A stretch of 18,302 nt of DNA from Anaerolineaceae bacterium (GTDB lineage Bacteria > Chloroflexota > Anaerolineae > Anaerolineales > Anaerolineaceae): the NCBI GenBank assembly GCA_021107195.1, contig JAIOTF010000353.1:1-18302 (forward strand), read 5' to 3'. Position numbers and translations under genes: made by a program. Under the pieces are notes generated by a model. The model was not told the origin of the DNA. It ran no database searches and saw nothing but the letters and a program-made list of their open reading frames with translations. Shown here piece after piece: positions 1 to 7,571 of the stretch. Positions within the stretch are counted from its first letter, which is position 1. Each line of letters starts with the position of its first letter.

Positions 1-164
1 AATACGCAGTCCATTTCTAATTGTCGTTGACAGGAATTAACCATTAAAACCGTGCAAAATGCCTGCGGTACTCCTCAAGTTTCTGTAACACGAACATTTA
101 CGACCGAGTAGACATCCTGCTCTTTTCTACAATCCATGAGATTAATACATTGCATTGATTCGTT
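1..164. other. Non-coding stretch at window start, nothing recognised
   Basis: This segment lies downstream of the minus-strand membrane-protein gene. I see no convincing reading frame, RNA gene or terminator in it. A TTGACA hexamer at 27-32 has no matching -10 box about 17 bases downstream, so I do not call a promoter. Confidence 0.5.
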
Positions 165-1250
165 TCATACTCCTGTCAGGAATCTTCGCTGATATCGCAC
201 GATACCAACCAACAGGATCAACTGCGCCAATGCCAGGAAGATCGTCGAGAATTGGTCAAAATAAAAAGCCAACAAATTCGCCGCGGTCAACTCCAGCAAT
301 AAACCGAAATAGCCATATCTGAAACCCGATTCCTCATTCCCCAATATTGACAACACAATTGCCACCAGGAAAAGCACCCCTATCCCGCCATTCAGCGCTG
401 TAAACGCAGCAAACCATCTGGCGCCCTGCAATCCTTTCACCTGCCCCGCCAGGAGCAGATCAAACAACGTACCTGAAAGCGCCTCTGGATAATACTGCAC
501 CCCAACCACGACAGCGAGCTCTACAAATGAAACCGCAGCCAACCCACCCAACCCCAGGATGATGGCCCACTTAAAGCGCGTCCGGTTGAATACACGCTCT
601 TCCAGTCTTTTAAAGCGGTCTTCCCATCGCTGCCAGAAGTCCGGCTTTTCGGGTGCTAAATGCAATTCATCCCGCTCAACAAATTCCAGCAAAGTCTGCG
701 ATAGCACAACCAGGTCTTTATTCTGCTCTTCTGCCATCGCAGCTTGTAAGTGATGAATAAGATCATCTCTTTCCCCGGCCTCAAGGTTATGATCCAAAAC
801 CTCGGACAAGACATCGAGTGCATGATACATCGAGGAACGTGAATCGCTCGGGCGGCGGCGGTTGACCCGCAGATAAAACATCACCATCAGCAAAAAGAAG
901 GCATAAATGATTGGGGCAGCCCACGGATAAAAATAATCATTGCTTTGTGTGATGAATTTCCCCACCTCGTCAATGAACAGCCCCATGCCCACCCCGCCCA
1001 GAACAGCTCCGACCTGATAGATCCACGGATTGGCATTCATCAGCAGCACCGCCGCAAAAAGAAACATGCCGCCCCACAGCACATGAGCAATATGCAATTC
1101 ACTATTCCCGATCTGCGGATAACCGCTCAACTCAAGGGACAACCGCGTCAGCGCCACCGACAGGCCAAAACAGACCAGCATTGTCAGCAAATACATTTCC
1201 GCCCGGTTACGCTGCACCGGACGCCTGAACTCTGATGAAAATACCTTCAT
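165..1250 (-). CDS. Unrecognised polytopic membrane protein (about 8 TM, soluble middle region)
   Basis: The product is 361 residues and I do not recognise its family. Hydrophobic segments fall at about 18-37, 54-72, 76-94, 110-128, 228-252, 283-304, 313-331 and 334-352. A charged, probably cytoplasmic helical region sits between them at about 130-225, with clusters such as HHLQAAMAEEQ and RWEDRFKRLEERV. The most distinctive motif is GLFIDEVGKFIT at about 90-101, just before the fourth membrane segment; acidic and basic residues there at a membrane boundary suggest a functional site. I chose the ATG at 1250 because AGGAGG on the minus strand ends six bases before it. The upstream ATG at 1256 touches the Shine-Dalgarno, and the longest frame (1277) would overlap a good -10 box. 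It appears monocistronic. A transporter or sensor role is possible but unsupported. Confidence 0.8.
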   Translation of the reverse strand: MKVFSSEFRRPVQRNRAEMYLLTMLVCFGLSVALTRLSLELSGYPQIGNSELHIAHVLWGGMFLFAAVLLMNANPWIYQVGAVLGGVGMGLFIDEVGKFITQSNDYFYPWAAPIIYAFFLLMVMFYLRVNRRRPSDSRSSMYHALDVLSEVLDHNLEAGERDDLIHHLQAAMAEEQNKDLVVLSQTLLEFVERDELHLAPEKPDFWQRWEDRFKRLEERVFNRTRFKWAIILGLGGLAAVSFVELAVVVGVQYYPEALSGTLFDLLLAGQVKGLQGARWFAAFTALNGGIGVLFLVAIVLSILGNEESGFRYGYFGLLLELTAANLLAFYFDQFSTIFLALAQLILLVGIVRYQRRFLTGV

Positions 1251-1272
1251 ATCCATCCTCCTGGACTCTCTT

Positions 1273-1301
1273 ATCATACCGTCCAGTATTCAAAAATTCA
1301 A
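1273..1301 (-). promoter_or_regulatory. Sigma70-type promoter for the 165-1250 gene
   Basis: On the minus strand TTGAAT (1301-1296) is followed after 17 bases by TATGAT (1278-1273). Transcription would begin near 1266 and give a short leader that contains the AGGAGG ribosome-binding site at 1261-1256. Spacing and geometry are good, but it is a sequence-only prediction. Confidence 0.5.
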
Positions 1302-1601
1302 ACACAAGACCCGTTCATTTAATGTACGCAACAGAATTGGAGAAGTTTCAAGCATAGCACAAACAGATTGAATTAAACAGCATCGAATACATATACACCC
1401 GGGTAAAAAATTGCCTCTTCTTTCGTAGTGGCGAAGCATGCTTCGCCACAACAGACGTACGGAATTAACAGTCTCCAGGCCATCTCATATAATTACGCTG
1501 AAATCCTGTCTCTGATAGGCTCACCTCTTTTTCGCAACCAAACGCCCAAAATCCCGTATAGTTAAATATAGATCACGCACAAATTAAACGGAGGCAATCC
1601 A
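1278..1601. other. Divergent intergenic region of about 320 bases
   Basis: The stretch between the two divergent genes holds the -35 element of the minus-strand promoter at one end, a perfect 22-bp palindrome at 1428-1449, and the GGAGG ribosome-binding site (1590-1594) of the next gene. TATAGT at 1557-1562 could be a -10 box for that gene, but I see no -35 partner. I find no frame or RNA gene in it. Confidence 0.5.
1428..1449. repeat. Perfect 22-bp palindrome, probable dispersed short repeat
   Basis: The 22 bases are fully self-complementary around the centre 1438/1439, with core GCGAAGCATGCTTCGC flanked by GTG and CAC. It lacks a following T-run, so it is not an intrinsic terminator. Short palindromes with a GCGAAGC-type core occur as dispersed REP-like elements in several bacterial genomes, from general memory. 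Only one copy is in this window, so its repetitive nature is inferred. Confidence 0.5.
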
Positions 1602-1985
1602 ATGACAGACCAACAGAACACCACACCACAGGGCAGTCTGGGTGACGAGATCCGCGAATTCGGAAAAAGCCTGGGCGACTTCTTCAAATCCGCCTGGGAT
1701 AGCGAAGAACGCAAAGAAGTGGAAGAAGACATTACTGGCGCATTGAATGAGGTAGCAGATACATTCAGACAATTGGCTGATGACATCACCACCGGCGAAA
1801 CCGGCCAGCAGCTCAAATCCGAATACGAAGACCTTAAGGAACGCATCGATTCGGGTGAGCTCACAGAGAAAACTCACAGCGAAATTTCAAAAGCCATCCG
1901 GGGCGTCAAAGAAGAACTTGATACAATTTCTGATAAGTGGACACCCGCTGCGGACCAGACGCAAGACCAGGAAGCATCAAAATGA
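1602..1985 (+). CDS. Small acidic helical protein of unknown function
   Basis: The product is 127 residues, strongly acidic and free of Cys and membrane segments. Almost the whole length (about 12-112) is predicted amphipathic helix, rich in Glu, Asp, Lys and Leu, with a polar disordered tail (PAADQTQDQEASK). Patterns such as FGKSLGDFFKSAW followed by RKEVEEDITGALNEVADTFRQL suggest a coiled-coil or membrane-associating helix. I do not recognise a family. The ATG at 1602 is supported by GGAGG at 1590-1594, seven bases upstream. It stands alone, with a terminator at 2016-2056, so it is probably transcribed as a single small mRNA. A structural, stress-related or membrane-peripheral role is conceivable, but nothing in the sequence decides this. 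Confidence 0.75.
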   Translation: MTDQQNTTPQGSLGDEIREFGKSLGDFFKSAWDSEERKEVEEDITGALNEVADTFRQLADDITTGETGQQLKSEYEDLKERIDSGELTEKTHSEISKAIRGVKEELDTISDKWTPAADQTQDQEASK

Positions 1986-2015
1986 TCTTCACAATGCATT
2001 CCATTTAATACAATG

Positions 2016-2056
2016 CCACACCGACTGCCAAAAATTCAACAGCCGGTGTGGTTTTT
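2016..2056 (+). terminator. Intrinsic terminator after the small acidic protein
   Basis: CCACACCGACTG (2016-2027) pairs with CAGCCGGTGTGG (2040-2051) as a 12-position stem with one mismatch and a 12-base loop, followed by five T (2052-2056). No T-run follows the hairpin on the minus strand, so it serves the plus-strand gene only. Confidence 0.8.
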
Positions 2057-2075
2057 ATAAGCGCGTTGTTTATTG

Positions 2076-3353
2076 CTATATTTGAGGAGCGGGCCCCAAA
2101 CCCGAGTGGAAATGACGGTACTGCTTGGGAACAGAACTGCCGCCTTCCCACACCACCCGCCGGAAATCATCCGGGTCGGTGTTGCCTTCGGAATTGACCA
2201 GCAAGACCTGAGAATCAGGCCCCAGTCCCAATTTTTCCCGCAAGGGCACCAATTCCGGCAGTTGCATGATGAACATCAAGACTCCCAACGTCACCGCGCC
2301 GGACTCACCCGAAACGATGAACGGGTCGCCAGCCAGCGGTACACCATACACACGCATGCCTTTGGCGGCCACATAATCGGGGCTTTTCACGAAATAATCC
2401 GTGGTCTCCTTCAGCAAGTCCCAGGCAATCGGGTTGGGGTCACCGCAGGCCAGGCCGGCCATGATCGTATCCAGATTCCCCTCAAAATTATGTGGAGCAC
2501 CATCCCCCACTTCAGCCGAATGGTACAGGCAGGCTGCCCGATCTGGTTCCACCACCACTGTGGTAGGCCTCTCTGAGCCGAACAGATTGGTATAGTAACC
2601 AATCGTCGCCGCAGCCAGAGAGCCAACCCCAGCCTGCACAAAGAGGTGTGTCGGCCGAATCAACCCCTGCGCTGCCAATTGTTCCTGCGTTTCGGCAAGC
2701 ATGGTTGAATACCCCTGGATCACCCAGCGCGGGATGTCTTCGTACCCCTCCCAGGCAGTATCTGCGATGACTTGCCAGCCATTGCACTTCGCATCCACAT
2801 TTACCTGATGCACTGCATCATCATACGTGCCATCGATCACAACGACTTTCGCCCCATTCTTCTGAATAGCTTCAATACGCGCCGCAGAGGTCAATTTATG
2901 TACATATATGATTGAGCGAAATCCCAACTGGGTCGCCGACCAGGCCACGCCCCGGCCATGATTGCCATCGGTAGCAGCCGCAAAGACGATATCGCCCAAT
3001 TTCGCCCTGATTTCTGGTGAAGTAAGTTCCTCATAAGTCAATTCACGGTCCATCATTCCCAGACGCTCACGAATCGCCTGATAAATTGCAAACGAACCGC
3101 CCAATACCTTGAAAGAGCCCAACCGCAGCCGGTTCGACTCATCCTTCACCCAGATCCCGCCCAAACCCAGCCTAGATGCCAGTCTGGGCAAGTTCTTTAA
3201 CGGGCTCATTTTGTAGCCTGGGATCTGCTGGTGAAAATCGCGGGCAGTCTTTGTGATCCCCTCGGGAAACATTTGGCGCTCATAAGAACTAACTTGCCCC
3301 TCCAGCACGCGCTCATTTTCCAGCCATTGAACAGGTCTTTGTTCTTCCGTCAT
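2076..3353 (-). CDS. dpaL: Diaminopropionate ammonia-lyase (PLP-dependent)
   Basis: This 425-residue enzyme matches the YgeX/DpaL family (EC 4.3.1.15), which converts 2,3-diaminopropionate to pyruvate and two ammonia. It is a fold-type II PLP enzyme related to threonine dehydratase and cytosolic. Visible landmarks are the Schiff-base Lys82 in GSFKVLGG, the asparagine loop ATDGNHGRGVAW (128-139, with catalytic-type Asp129), DTAWEGY (198-204, second catalytic-type Asp198), the glycine-rich phosphate site AGVGS (241-245), IMAGLACGDPNP (297-308) and the SGESGAV segment (348-354). The E. coli enzyme is slightly shorter (about 398 residues); the extra length is at the N-terminus and in the charged C-terminal tail. 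The start is supported by AAGGA (minus strand, 3365-3361). It has no adjacent purine or amino-acid catabolic genes, unlike the E. coli ygeX cluster, so its physiological substrate source is not revealed by context. Confidence 0.92.
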   Translation of the reverse strand: MTEEQRPVQWLENERVLEGQVSSYERQMFPEGITKTARDFHQQIPGYKMSPLKNLPRLASRLGLGGIWVKDESNRLRLGSFKVLGGSFAIYQAIRERLGMMDRELTYEELTSPEIRAKLGDIVFAAATDGNHGRGVAWSATQLGFRSIIYVHKLTSAARIEAIQKNGAKVVVIDGTYDDAVHQVNVDAKCNGWQVIADTAWEGYEDIPRWVIQGYSTMLAETQEQLAAQGLIRPTHLFVQAGVGSLAAATIGYYTNLFGSERPTTVVVEPDRAACLYHSAEVGDGAPHNFEGNLDTIMAGLACGDPNPIAWDLLKETTDYFVKSPDYVAAKGMRVYGVPLAGDPFIVSGESGAVTLGVLMFIMQLPELVPLREKLGLGPDSQVLLVNSEGNTDPDDFRRVVWEGGSSVPKQYRHFHSGLGPAPQI

Positions 3354-3386
3354 TTCAACTTCCTTTTCTACTGTTTCAGATATTAG

Positions 3387-3402
3387 CCATCTTTTTTGAT
3401 GG
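3387..3402. promoter_or_regulatory. Inverted repeat CCATC-N6-GATGG in the dpaL leader
   Basis: CCATC (3387-3391) and GATGG (3398-3402) are exact inverted repeats around six T. The element lies between dpaL and the divergent DHH-CBS gene, about 35 bases before the dpaL start. It could be an operator or a small mRNA hairpin; nothing else in the sequence distinguishes these. Confidence 0.3.
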
Positions 3403-3410
3403 GACTTTAA

Positions 3411-3437
3411 TTGTCAGACAACTAAACGAATTATACT
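3411..3437 (+). promoter_or_regulatory. Candidate promoter for the DHH-CBS-nucleotidyltransferase gene, overlapping a small dyad
   Basis: TTGTCA (3411-3416) and TATACT (3432-3437) are separated by 15 bases, one or two shorter than ideal. The -35 hexamer lies in an exact inverted repeat TTGTC-A-GACAA (3411-3421), which could be an operator. Read on the other strand, the same -10 region gives TATAAT, so promoter activity toward dpaL is also possible. Confidence 0.35.
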
Positions 3438-3478
3438 CCTTATTCATTCTGGACACTGTTTTGCATTACAATAAAATC

Positions 3479-6133
3479 ATGGAAATAATCTTGTCTCATG
3501 AACAGGCGGATTTTGATGCCATTGCAGCGATGCTCGGCTTTCATCTACTCAAACCGTCAGCAACACCGGTACTCCCGCTTAACCTGAACCTCAACGTCCA
3601 GGAGTTCTTGAGGCAGTACCAGGGAGCATTGCCCTTTGTCCGTCGTCAAGACCTGGACAAAGAACCTGTTCAACGCGCCAATCTGGTGGACACGCAATCC
3701 CTGAACACCATCAAAGGCATGAGCAGCGCCACCAGGATTCATGTGCTGGACCATCACGAATTGCGTCAGGATCGCCCCTCCCATTGGCAACTTGAGATTG
3801 ATCAGGTTGGAGCATGCACAACGATCATTGTCGAAAAATTGCAGTCTGCGAACACAACCCTGAATACAATTCATGCCACGTTACTCCTCCTGGGTATTTA
3901 TGAAGATACCGGTGCCATGACATACGCACACTCTACTGTGCGGGATGTGCTTGCCGTCGCATACTTGCTGGAACAAGGCGCCAGCCTGCGCATCGCCAAT
4001 CGCTTTCTCAGCCCGCCCCTCTCATCTCAGCAACTCCGGCTGTATGACCATCTGTTAAAGAACATTCAGACCTGCCAGATTCATGGACAAAAGATTATCA
4101 TTGCCTGTGCAGATGCCAGCACAATGACAGATGAGATCTCCAGCATTGCGCATAAAATGCGGGATCTTCTCGACCCCGATGCCCTTTTTCTGGTCGTGAA
4201 AACTTCTGCCGGCATCCGTCTGGTCGCCCGCTCGACAACCGACCAGATCAACGTTGCCGAGATTGCCGCACATTTTGGCGGCGGAGGTCATGAACGCGCC
4301 TCTGCGGCATTACTGCGCACCGATTCTCTGAAAGATGAGAAGCATGCGTTGGATTCCATCTGCAATGACTTGCAAAATGTGATCGAAAAATACATCTCTC
4401 CCCCCATCACAGTCAGTCAATTGATGTCCACCGGCCCAACCGTGCTTTCTCCAGACACATCTGCCGAGAACGCAGCCCAAATCATGCAGCGTTATGGGTA
4501 CGAGGGCTACCCGGTCGTCAAGAAAGGCAAAGTGATCGGTTTGCTCACCCGGCGGGCTGTTGACCGTGCTCTCGCTCACAAACTCAGCCTCACAGCCGGT
4601 AGTTTGATGGAAGCAGGAGAAGTATTCGTCTTTCCCCATGACTCCCTCCAACGCTTACAGCGCATCATGCAAAAGACGGGTTGGGGGCAGATTCCTGTCG
4701 TGGATCAGATTTCAGGTAACATCATCGGGATCGTGACCAGAACCGACGTCCTCAAGATCATCACCGGAGAAGGCCCCTCCTATCCCAGCCAGCAGAACCT
4801 GGCTGACGATCTGGAAAAAGCCCTGCCCGCCGCACATCTGGCTTTGATCAAGATGATCGCCCGTTTTGCGCATGAAAAAGATTCCCCTGCCTACATTGTG
4901 GGCGGGTTCGTTCGCGATTTGATCCTCAACCGCCCCAGCCTGGACTTTGATATCGTCATTGAAGGCAATGCGATTGAAGTGTGCCAGACGATCGCCAAAG
5001 AATATGGCGGAAAAGTAACCAGCCACAGCCGCTTCGGCACAGCAAAATGGCGGATCGCAAACATCAGGAATTCTTTGGTCAAACAACTTTCTTCCGATGC
5101 TGTTCATATTGAAGCCGAAGACCTGCCTGAGAGCCTGGACTTCATCAGCTCACGTACTGAATTTTATGATTATCCAACTGCTCTGCCCACGGTGGAACGC
5201 AGCAGTATTAAGCTGGACCTGCACAGACGCGATTTCACCTTCAACACCCTTGCTCTGCGCCTGGACGGTCCGCATTATGGTGATTTGTATGATTATTGGG
5301 GTGGGCTGCCCGACTTGCGGCGGGGTTTGATTCGCGTGCTTCATTCTCTGTCGTTCGTTGATGACCCAACCCGTATGCTGCGCGCCGTACGCTTTGAGCA
5401 GCGTTTTGGTTTTCAAATCGAGCCCCGCACACTGGAACTGATGGATGAAGCTCGTTCTTTATTGTCAACGGTCACCGGGCAGCGCCTCTCGCACGAACTG
5501 GACTTGATCCTTTCAGAAGCCGCCCCCGAAAAAATGCTGGCTCGTTTACAGGAATTACACCTCTTGTCTGCCATCCATCCTGACCTGTCCTGGTCTGAGG
5601 CGCAAACTGATCCTTTGCACAAGGTGATGAATGGCGAACGGACGAAAGAATGGTCGCTGCCTGAAGAAATCAATGGTTCATCGTTACGTGTTTGTCTGGG
5701 TTATCTATCCTGGTTATGCCGCAGTTCACAACAAGCTGTCAGGGATATTGCCAAACGTCTGCGGTTCTCCAAAACCTTACAAAGGGTATTGCTCGAGACT
5801 AACCAACTGTGGAAAGAACTGCCGTCATTAAAAGGGAAAAAGCCCAGCCAGATCACATCCCGTCTGGACACAGTACAAGAAGTCACTCTCTATGTCCTTG
5901 CCATGACCACAACAGACAAGTCGCTTCATGAAATGATTCTGCAATACATACGTGTCTGGCGGAAAATCCGCCCCAACACCACAGGTGACACACTGCGGCA
6001 AATGCAGATTCCCCCGGGGCCAATCTATAACCGCATTTTGACTGCATTGCGTACAGCGTGGTTAGATGGTGATCTCCGATCAACAACTGAAGAAGAACAA
6101 TATTTGGAAAAATTGCTGTCTGAAGAGGAATAG
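3479..6133 (+). CDS. DHH phosphoesterase - CBS pair - tRNA nucleotidyltransferase fusion
   Basis: The product is 884 residues from the ATG at 3479. A TTG six codons upstream is less likely, since the DHH fold begins at once with MEIILSHEQADFDA. Neither start has a clear Shine-Dalgarno. Domains in order: a DHH phosphoesterase with DFDA (11-14), VDTQ (about 71) and DHHE (91-94); a DHHA1 part with GGGGHERASAA (about 267-277); two CBS repeats (about 309-370 and 374-430); and a class II nucleotidyltransferase head with GGFVRD (475-480), catalytic DFD (489-491), RRDFTFN (583-589) and DDPTRMLRAVRFEQRFGF (628-645), then a helical RNA-binding tail. This order is known for bacterial A- or CCA-adding enzymes. 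The head should add AMP (or CCA) to tRNA 3' ends; the N-terminal half may be a nuclease or nucleotide sensor. A GNAT gene follows seven bases after the stop. Whether it adds A only or full CCA is not decided here. Confidence 0.88.
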   Translation: MEIILSHEQADFDAIAAMLGFHLLKPSATPVLPLNLNLNVQEFLRQYQGALPFVRRQDLDKEPVQRANLVDTQSLNTIKGMSSATRIHVLDHHELRQDRPSHWQLEIDQVGACTTIIVEKLQSANTTLNTIHATLLLLGIYEDTGAMTYAHSTVRDVLAVAYLLEQGASLRIANRFLSPPLSSQQLRLYDHLLKNIQTCQIHGQKIIIACADASTMTDEISSIAHKMRDLLDPDALFLVVKTSAGIRLVARSTTDQINVAEIAAHFGGGGHERASAALLRTDSLKDEKHALDSICNDLQNVIEKYISPPITVSQLMSTGPTVLSPDTSAENAAQIMQRYGYEGYPVVKKGKVIGLLTRRAVDRALAHKLSLTAGSLMEAGEVFVFPHDSLQRLQRIMQKTGWGQIPVVDQISGNIIGIVTRTDVLKIITGEGPSYPSQQNLADDLEKALPAAHLALIKMIARFAHEKDSPAYIVGGFVRDLILNRPSLDFDIVIEGNAIEVCQTIAKEYGGKVTSHSRFGTAKWRIANIRNSLVKQLSSDAVHIEAEDLPESLDFISSRTEFYDYPTALPTVERSSIKLDLHRRDFTFNTLALRLDGPHYGDLYDYWGGLPDLRRGLIRVLHSLSFVDDPTRMLRAVRFEQRFGFQIEPRTLELMDEARSLLSTVTGQRLSHELDLILSEAAPEKMLARLQELHLLSAIHPDLSWSEAQTDPLHKVMNGERTKEWSLPEEINGSSLRVCLGYLSWLCRSSQQAVRDIAKRLRFSKTLQRVLLETNQLWKELPSLKGKKPSQITSRLDTVQEVTLYVLAMTTTDKSLHEMILQYIRVWRKIRPNTTGDTLRQMQIPPGPIYNRILTALRTAWLDGDLRSTTEEEQYLEKLLSEEE

Positions 6134-6140
6134 TGGGATC

Positions 6141-6692
6141 ATGACTGAAAGTTATTGCGATTCCCCCACCATTGCTTCCGGCCCGAATTGGCTTTCGCAG
6201 GTCTCCATTCGTGAAATTACAAATGATGATCTGCCGGCGCTGGAATGGGATGGTGAATACAGTCATCTACGCAAAGTCTATGCGCACGCATTTCAGGCAC
6301 ACAAATCCGGCAAAGCGATTTTATGGGTCGCCGCGCTGCCTGAAACTGGCATCATCGGGCAAATTTTCCTGCAATTGATTTCTGATCGATTTGAACTTGC
6401 AGATGGCATTGACCGCGCCCACATTTATTCCTTCCGCATTAAGCCTGAATATCGCGGGTTTGGTCTTGGTTCTCGAATGCTGGATGAGGCTGAATCCTTC
6501 CTGCTCTCCTTATCCTTTCGATACATAACGCTCAATGTTGCCAAGAAGAATCATAAAGCACAAAACCTCTACGAAAGGTTTGGGTACCAGATTATCAGCC
6601 ATGAATCCGGCTGCTGGTCATACCTGGATGAAAAAGGTGTCTGGCGAGATGTAGAGGAACCCGCCTGGCGCATGCAAAAGACACTATCCTGA
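6141..6692 (+). CDS. GNAT-family N-acetyltransferase
   Basis: The product is 183 residues from the ATG at 6141, chosen because it lies seven bases after the preceding stop and removes an N-terminal extension that only overlaps the upstream gene. The acetyl-CoA binding motif A is clear: IYSFRIKPEYRGFGLG, with R105-G106-F107-G108-L109-G110. Motif B follows as NHKAQNLYERFGYQII (137-152), the typical C-terminal GNAT signature. The N-terminal part carries ITNDDLPALEW, also common in the fold. The acceptor substrate cannot be deduced; the family acetylates protein N-termini, amines, antibiotics and metabolites. Close spacing to the tRNA nucleotidyltransferase gene suggests co-transcription, which does not by itself show a tRNA-linked role. 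It converges with the lipoprotein gene, with 16 bases between the stops. Confidence 0.85.
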   Translation: MTESYCDSPTIASGPNWLSQVSIREITNDDLPALEWDGEYSHLRKVYAHAFQAHKSGKAILWVAALPETGIIGQIFLQLISDRFELADGIDRAHIYSFRIKPEYRGFGLGSRMLDEAESFLLSLSFRYITLNVAKKNHKAQNLYERFGYQIISHESGCWSYLDEKGVWRDVEEPAWRMQKTLS

Positions 6693-6708
6693 ACTGGTTG
6701 GGCAACAA

Positions 6709-7362
6709 TCAACGCAGCGCCTGCAAGAAAGCGGCATCCCGCAAGCCGTTCTCAACCGCATCTTCTGCCTCGATTAACGGGAACCATAAATTCAGCACCT
6801 GACCTTCCTGAGAAAATTCAACCCCCACGTATCCTTTTTGTGTGCCAGGAAATGCGTCTTCCGGCAGTTCCGCCAAGATTTGCGTGATCTGCACCAGTAA
6901 CTTTCCCAATGCATCTTCATCCTCCACATCCAGGACAGTCAAGCGCACGTGAACGTCCGTCTGTAAGATCAAAAACCCCCCAATGGTATTCTTGGTGTCC
7001 ACATTCACACAGCGCTCGCCATAAGCTGTGGCCCAAACCTCAGCCCTTCCCAAGCCGCTGCTCTTGAATGCCACCTGTAATTGCGCCGTTTCGTCTTGCA
7101 AAGGCTGTGTATCCCAGACATAAGCACACGATACACCGGTTGCTTTCAATTCTATGATTTCCGGAGTCACTGTATCCTGCAAGCCCCCTGACCCTTCTGT
7201 CCCCGCCGTTTGAGTTCTTTGTGCATCAAGGGTTGCAGCAGGGGCATCAAAAGCAGGGTACACCTCTGACAATCCGCTATCTAAAAACAACGAAGAGATT
7301 CGACATCCCGTTACAAGAAAAAGAGCAAGCCCAAATACAATCAGGCGCGGCCTGTTTTGCAT
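6709..7362 (-). CDS. Putative secreted lipoprotein of unknown function
   Basis: The product is 217 residues from the ATG at 7362. A longer frame opens at 7407, but the internal ATG is preceded by GGAGG (minus strand, 7371-7367) and starts exactly at a signal peptide. The N-terminus has two Arg, a hydrophobic core (LIVFGLALFLV) and a lipobox LVTGC with the acylated Cys at position 20, so export and lipid anchoring are expected. A low-complexity Ala/Thr/Gly linker (about 38-66) precedes a compact domain of about 150 residues with Cys79 and Cys118 as a possible disulfide pair. I do not recognise the domain. It is divergent from the EF-G-like gene and has its own good promoter. Confidence 0.75.
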   Translation of the reverse strand: MQNRPRLIVFGLALFLVTGCRISSLFLDSGLSEVYPAFDAPAATLDAQRTQTAGTEGSGGLQDTVTPEIIELKATGVSCAYVWDTQPLQDETAQLQVAFKSSGLGRAEVWATAYGERCVNVDTKNTIGGFLILQTDVHVRLTVLDVEDEDALGKLLVQITQILAELPEDAFPGTQKGYVGVEFSQEGQVLNLWFPLIEAEDAVENGLRDAAFLQALR

Positions 7363-7417
7363 ACATCCTCCGCCATTATCCAAACAGTCTAAAAAACGCA
7401 AACGCATACATATCTAT

Positions 7418-7446
7418 ATCATATTTTAAGATAGAAAATCCGTCAA
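7418..7446 (-). promoter_or_regulatory. Sigma70-type promoter of the lipoprotein gene
   Basis: On the minus strand TTGACG (7446-7441) and TATGAT (7423-7418) are separated by exactly 17 bases. Transcription would start near 7411, giving a leader of about 50 bases before the ATG at 7362. Confidence 0.65.
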
Positions 7447-7451
7447 AAGGC

Positions 7452-7466
7452 GATTCTTTAAGAATC
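7452..7466. promoter_or_regulatory. Dyad GATTCTT-T-AAGAATC between divergent promoters
   Basis: This 15-base exact inverted repeat (7+1+7) sits between the -35 boxes of the two divergent promoters, just upstream of the minus-strand -35. That position suits a shared regulator binding site. No regulator gene is adjacent, so the binding protein is unknown. Confidence 0.4.
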
Positions 7467-7488
7467 ACTGCATTCCTTAAAAAATGCT

Positions 7489-7517
7489 TTGACAAGAACG
7501 CTTACATAACTTACAAT
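7489..7517 (+). promoter_or_regulatory. Strong sigma70-type promoter of the EF-G-like gene
   Basis: A consensus TTGACA (7489-7494) and TACAAT (7512-7517) are separated by 17 bases. The predicted start near 7524 leaves a leader of about 48 bases, with AAGGA at 7558-7562 nine bases before the ATG. Confidence 0.75.
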
Positions 7518-7571
7518 ACTAATTCTGGGTTAACAGATTAAGCCATCTCACATACGTAAGGATCCCTATTT

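Noticed and set aside
2016..2056. The hairpin as a bidirectional terminator also serving dpaL
   Set aside because: On the minus strand no T-run follows the stem.
2073..2576. Long plus-strand open frame of 167 codons opposite dpaL
   Set aside because: It lies wholly within the minus-strand dpaL gene, has a proline/histidine/glutamine-rich composition typical of a shadow frame and no ribosome-binding site.
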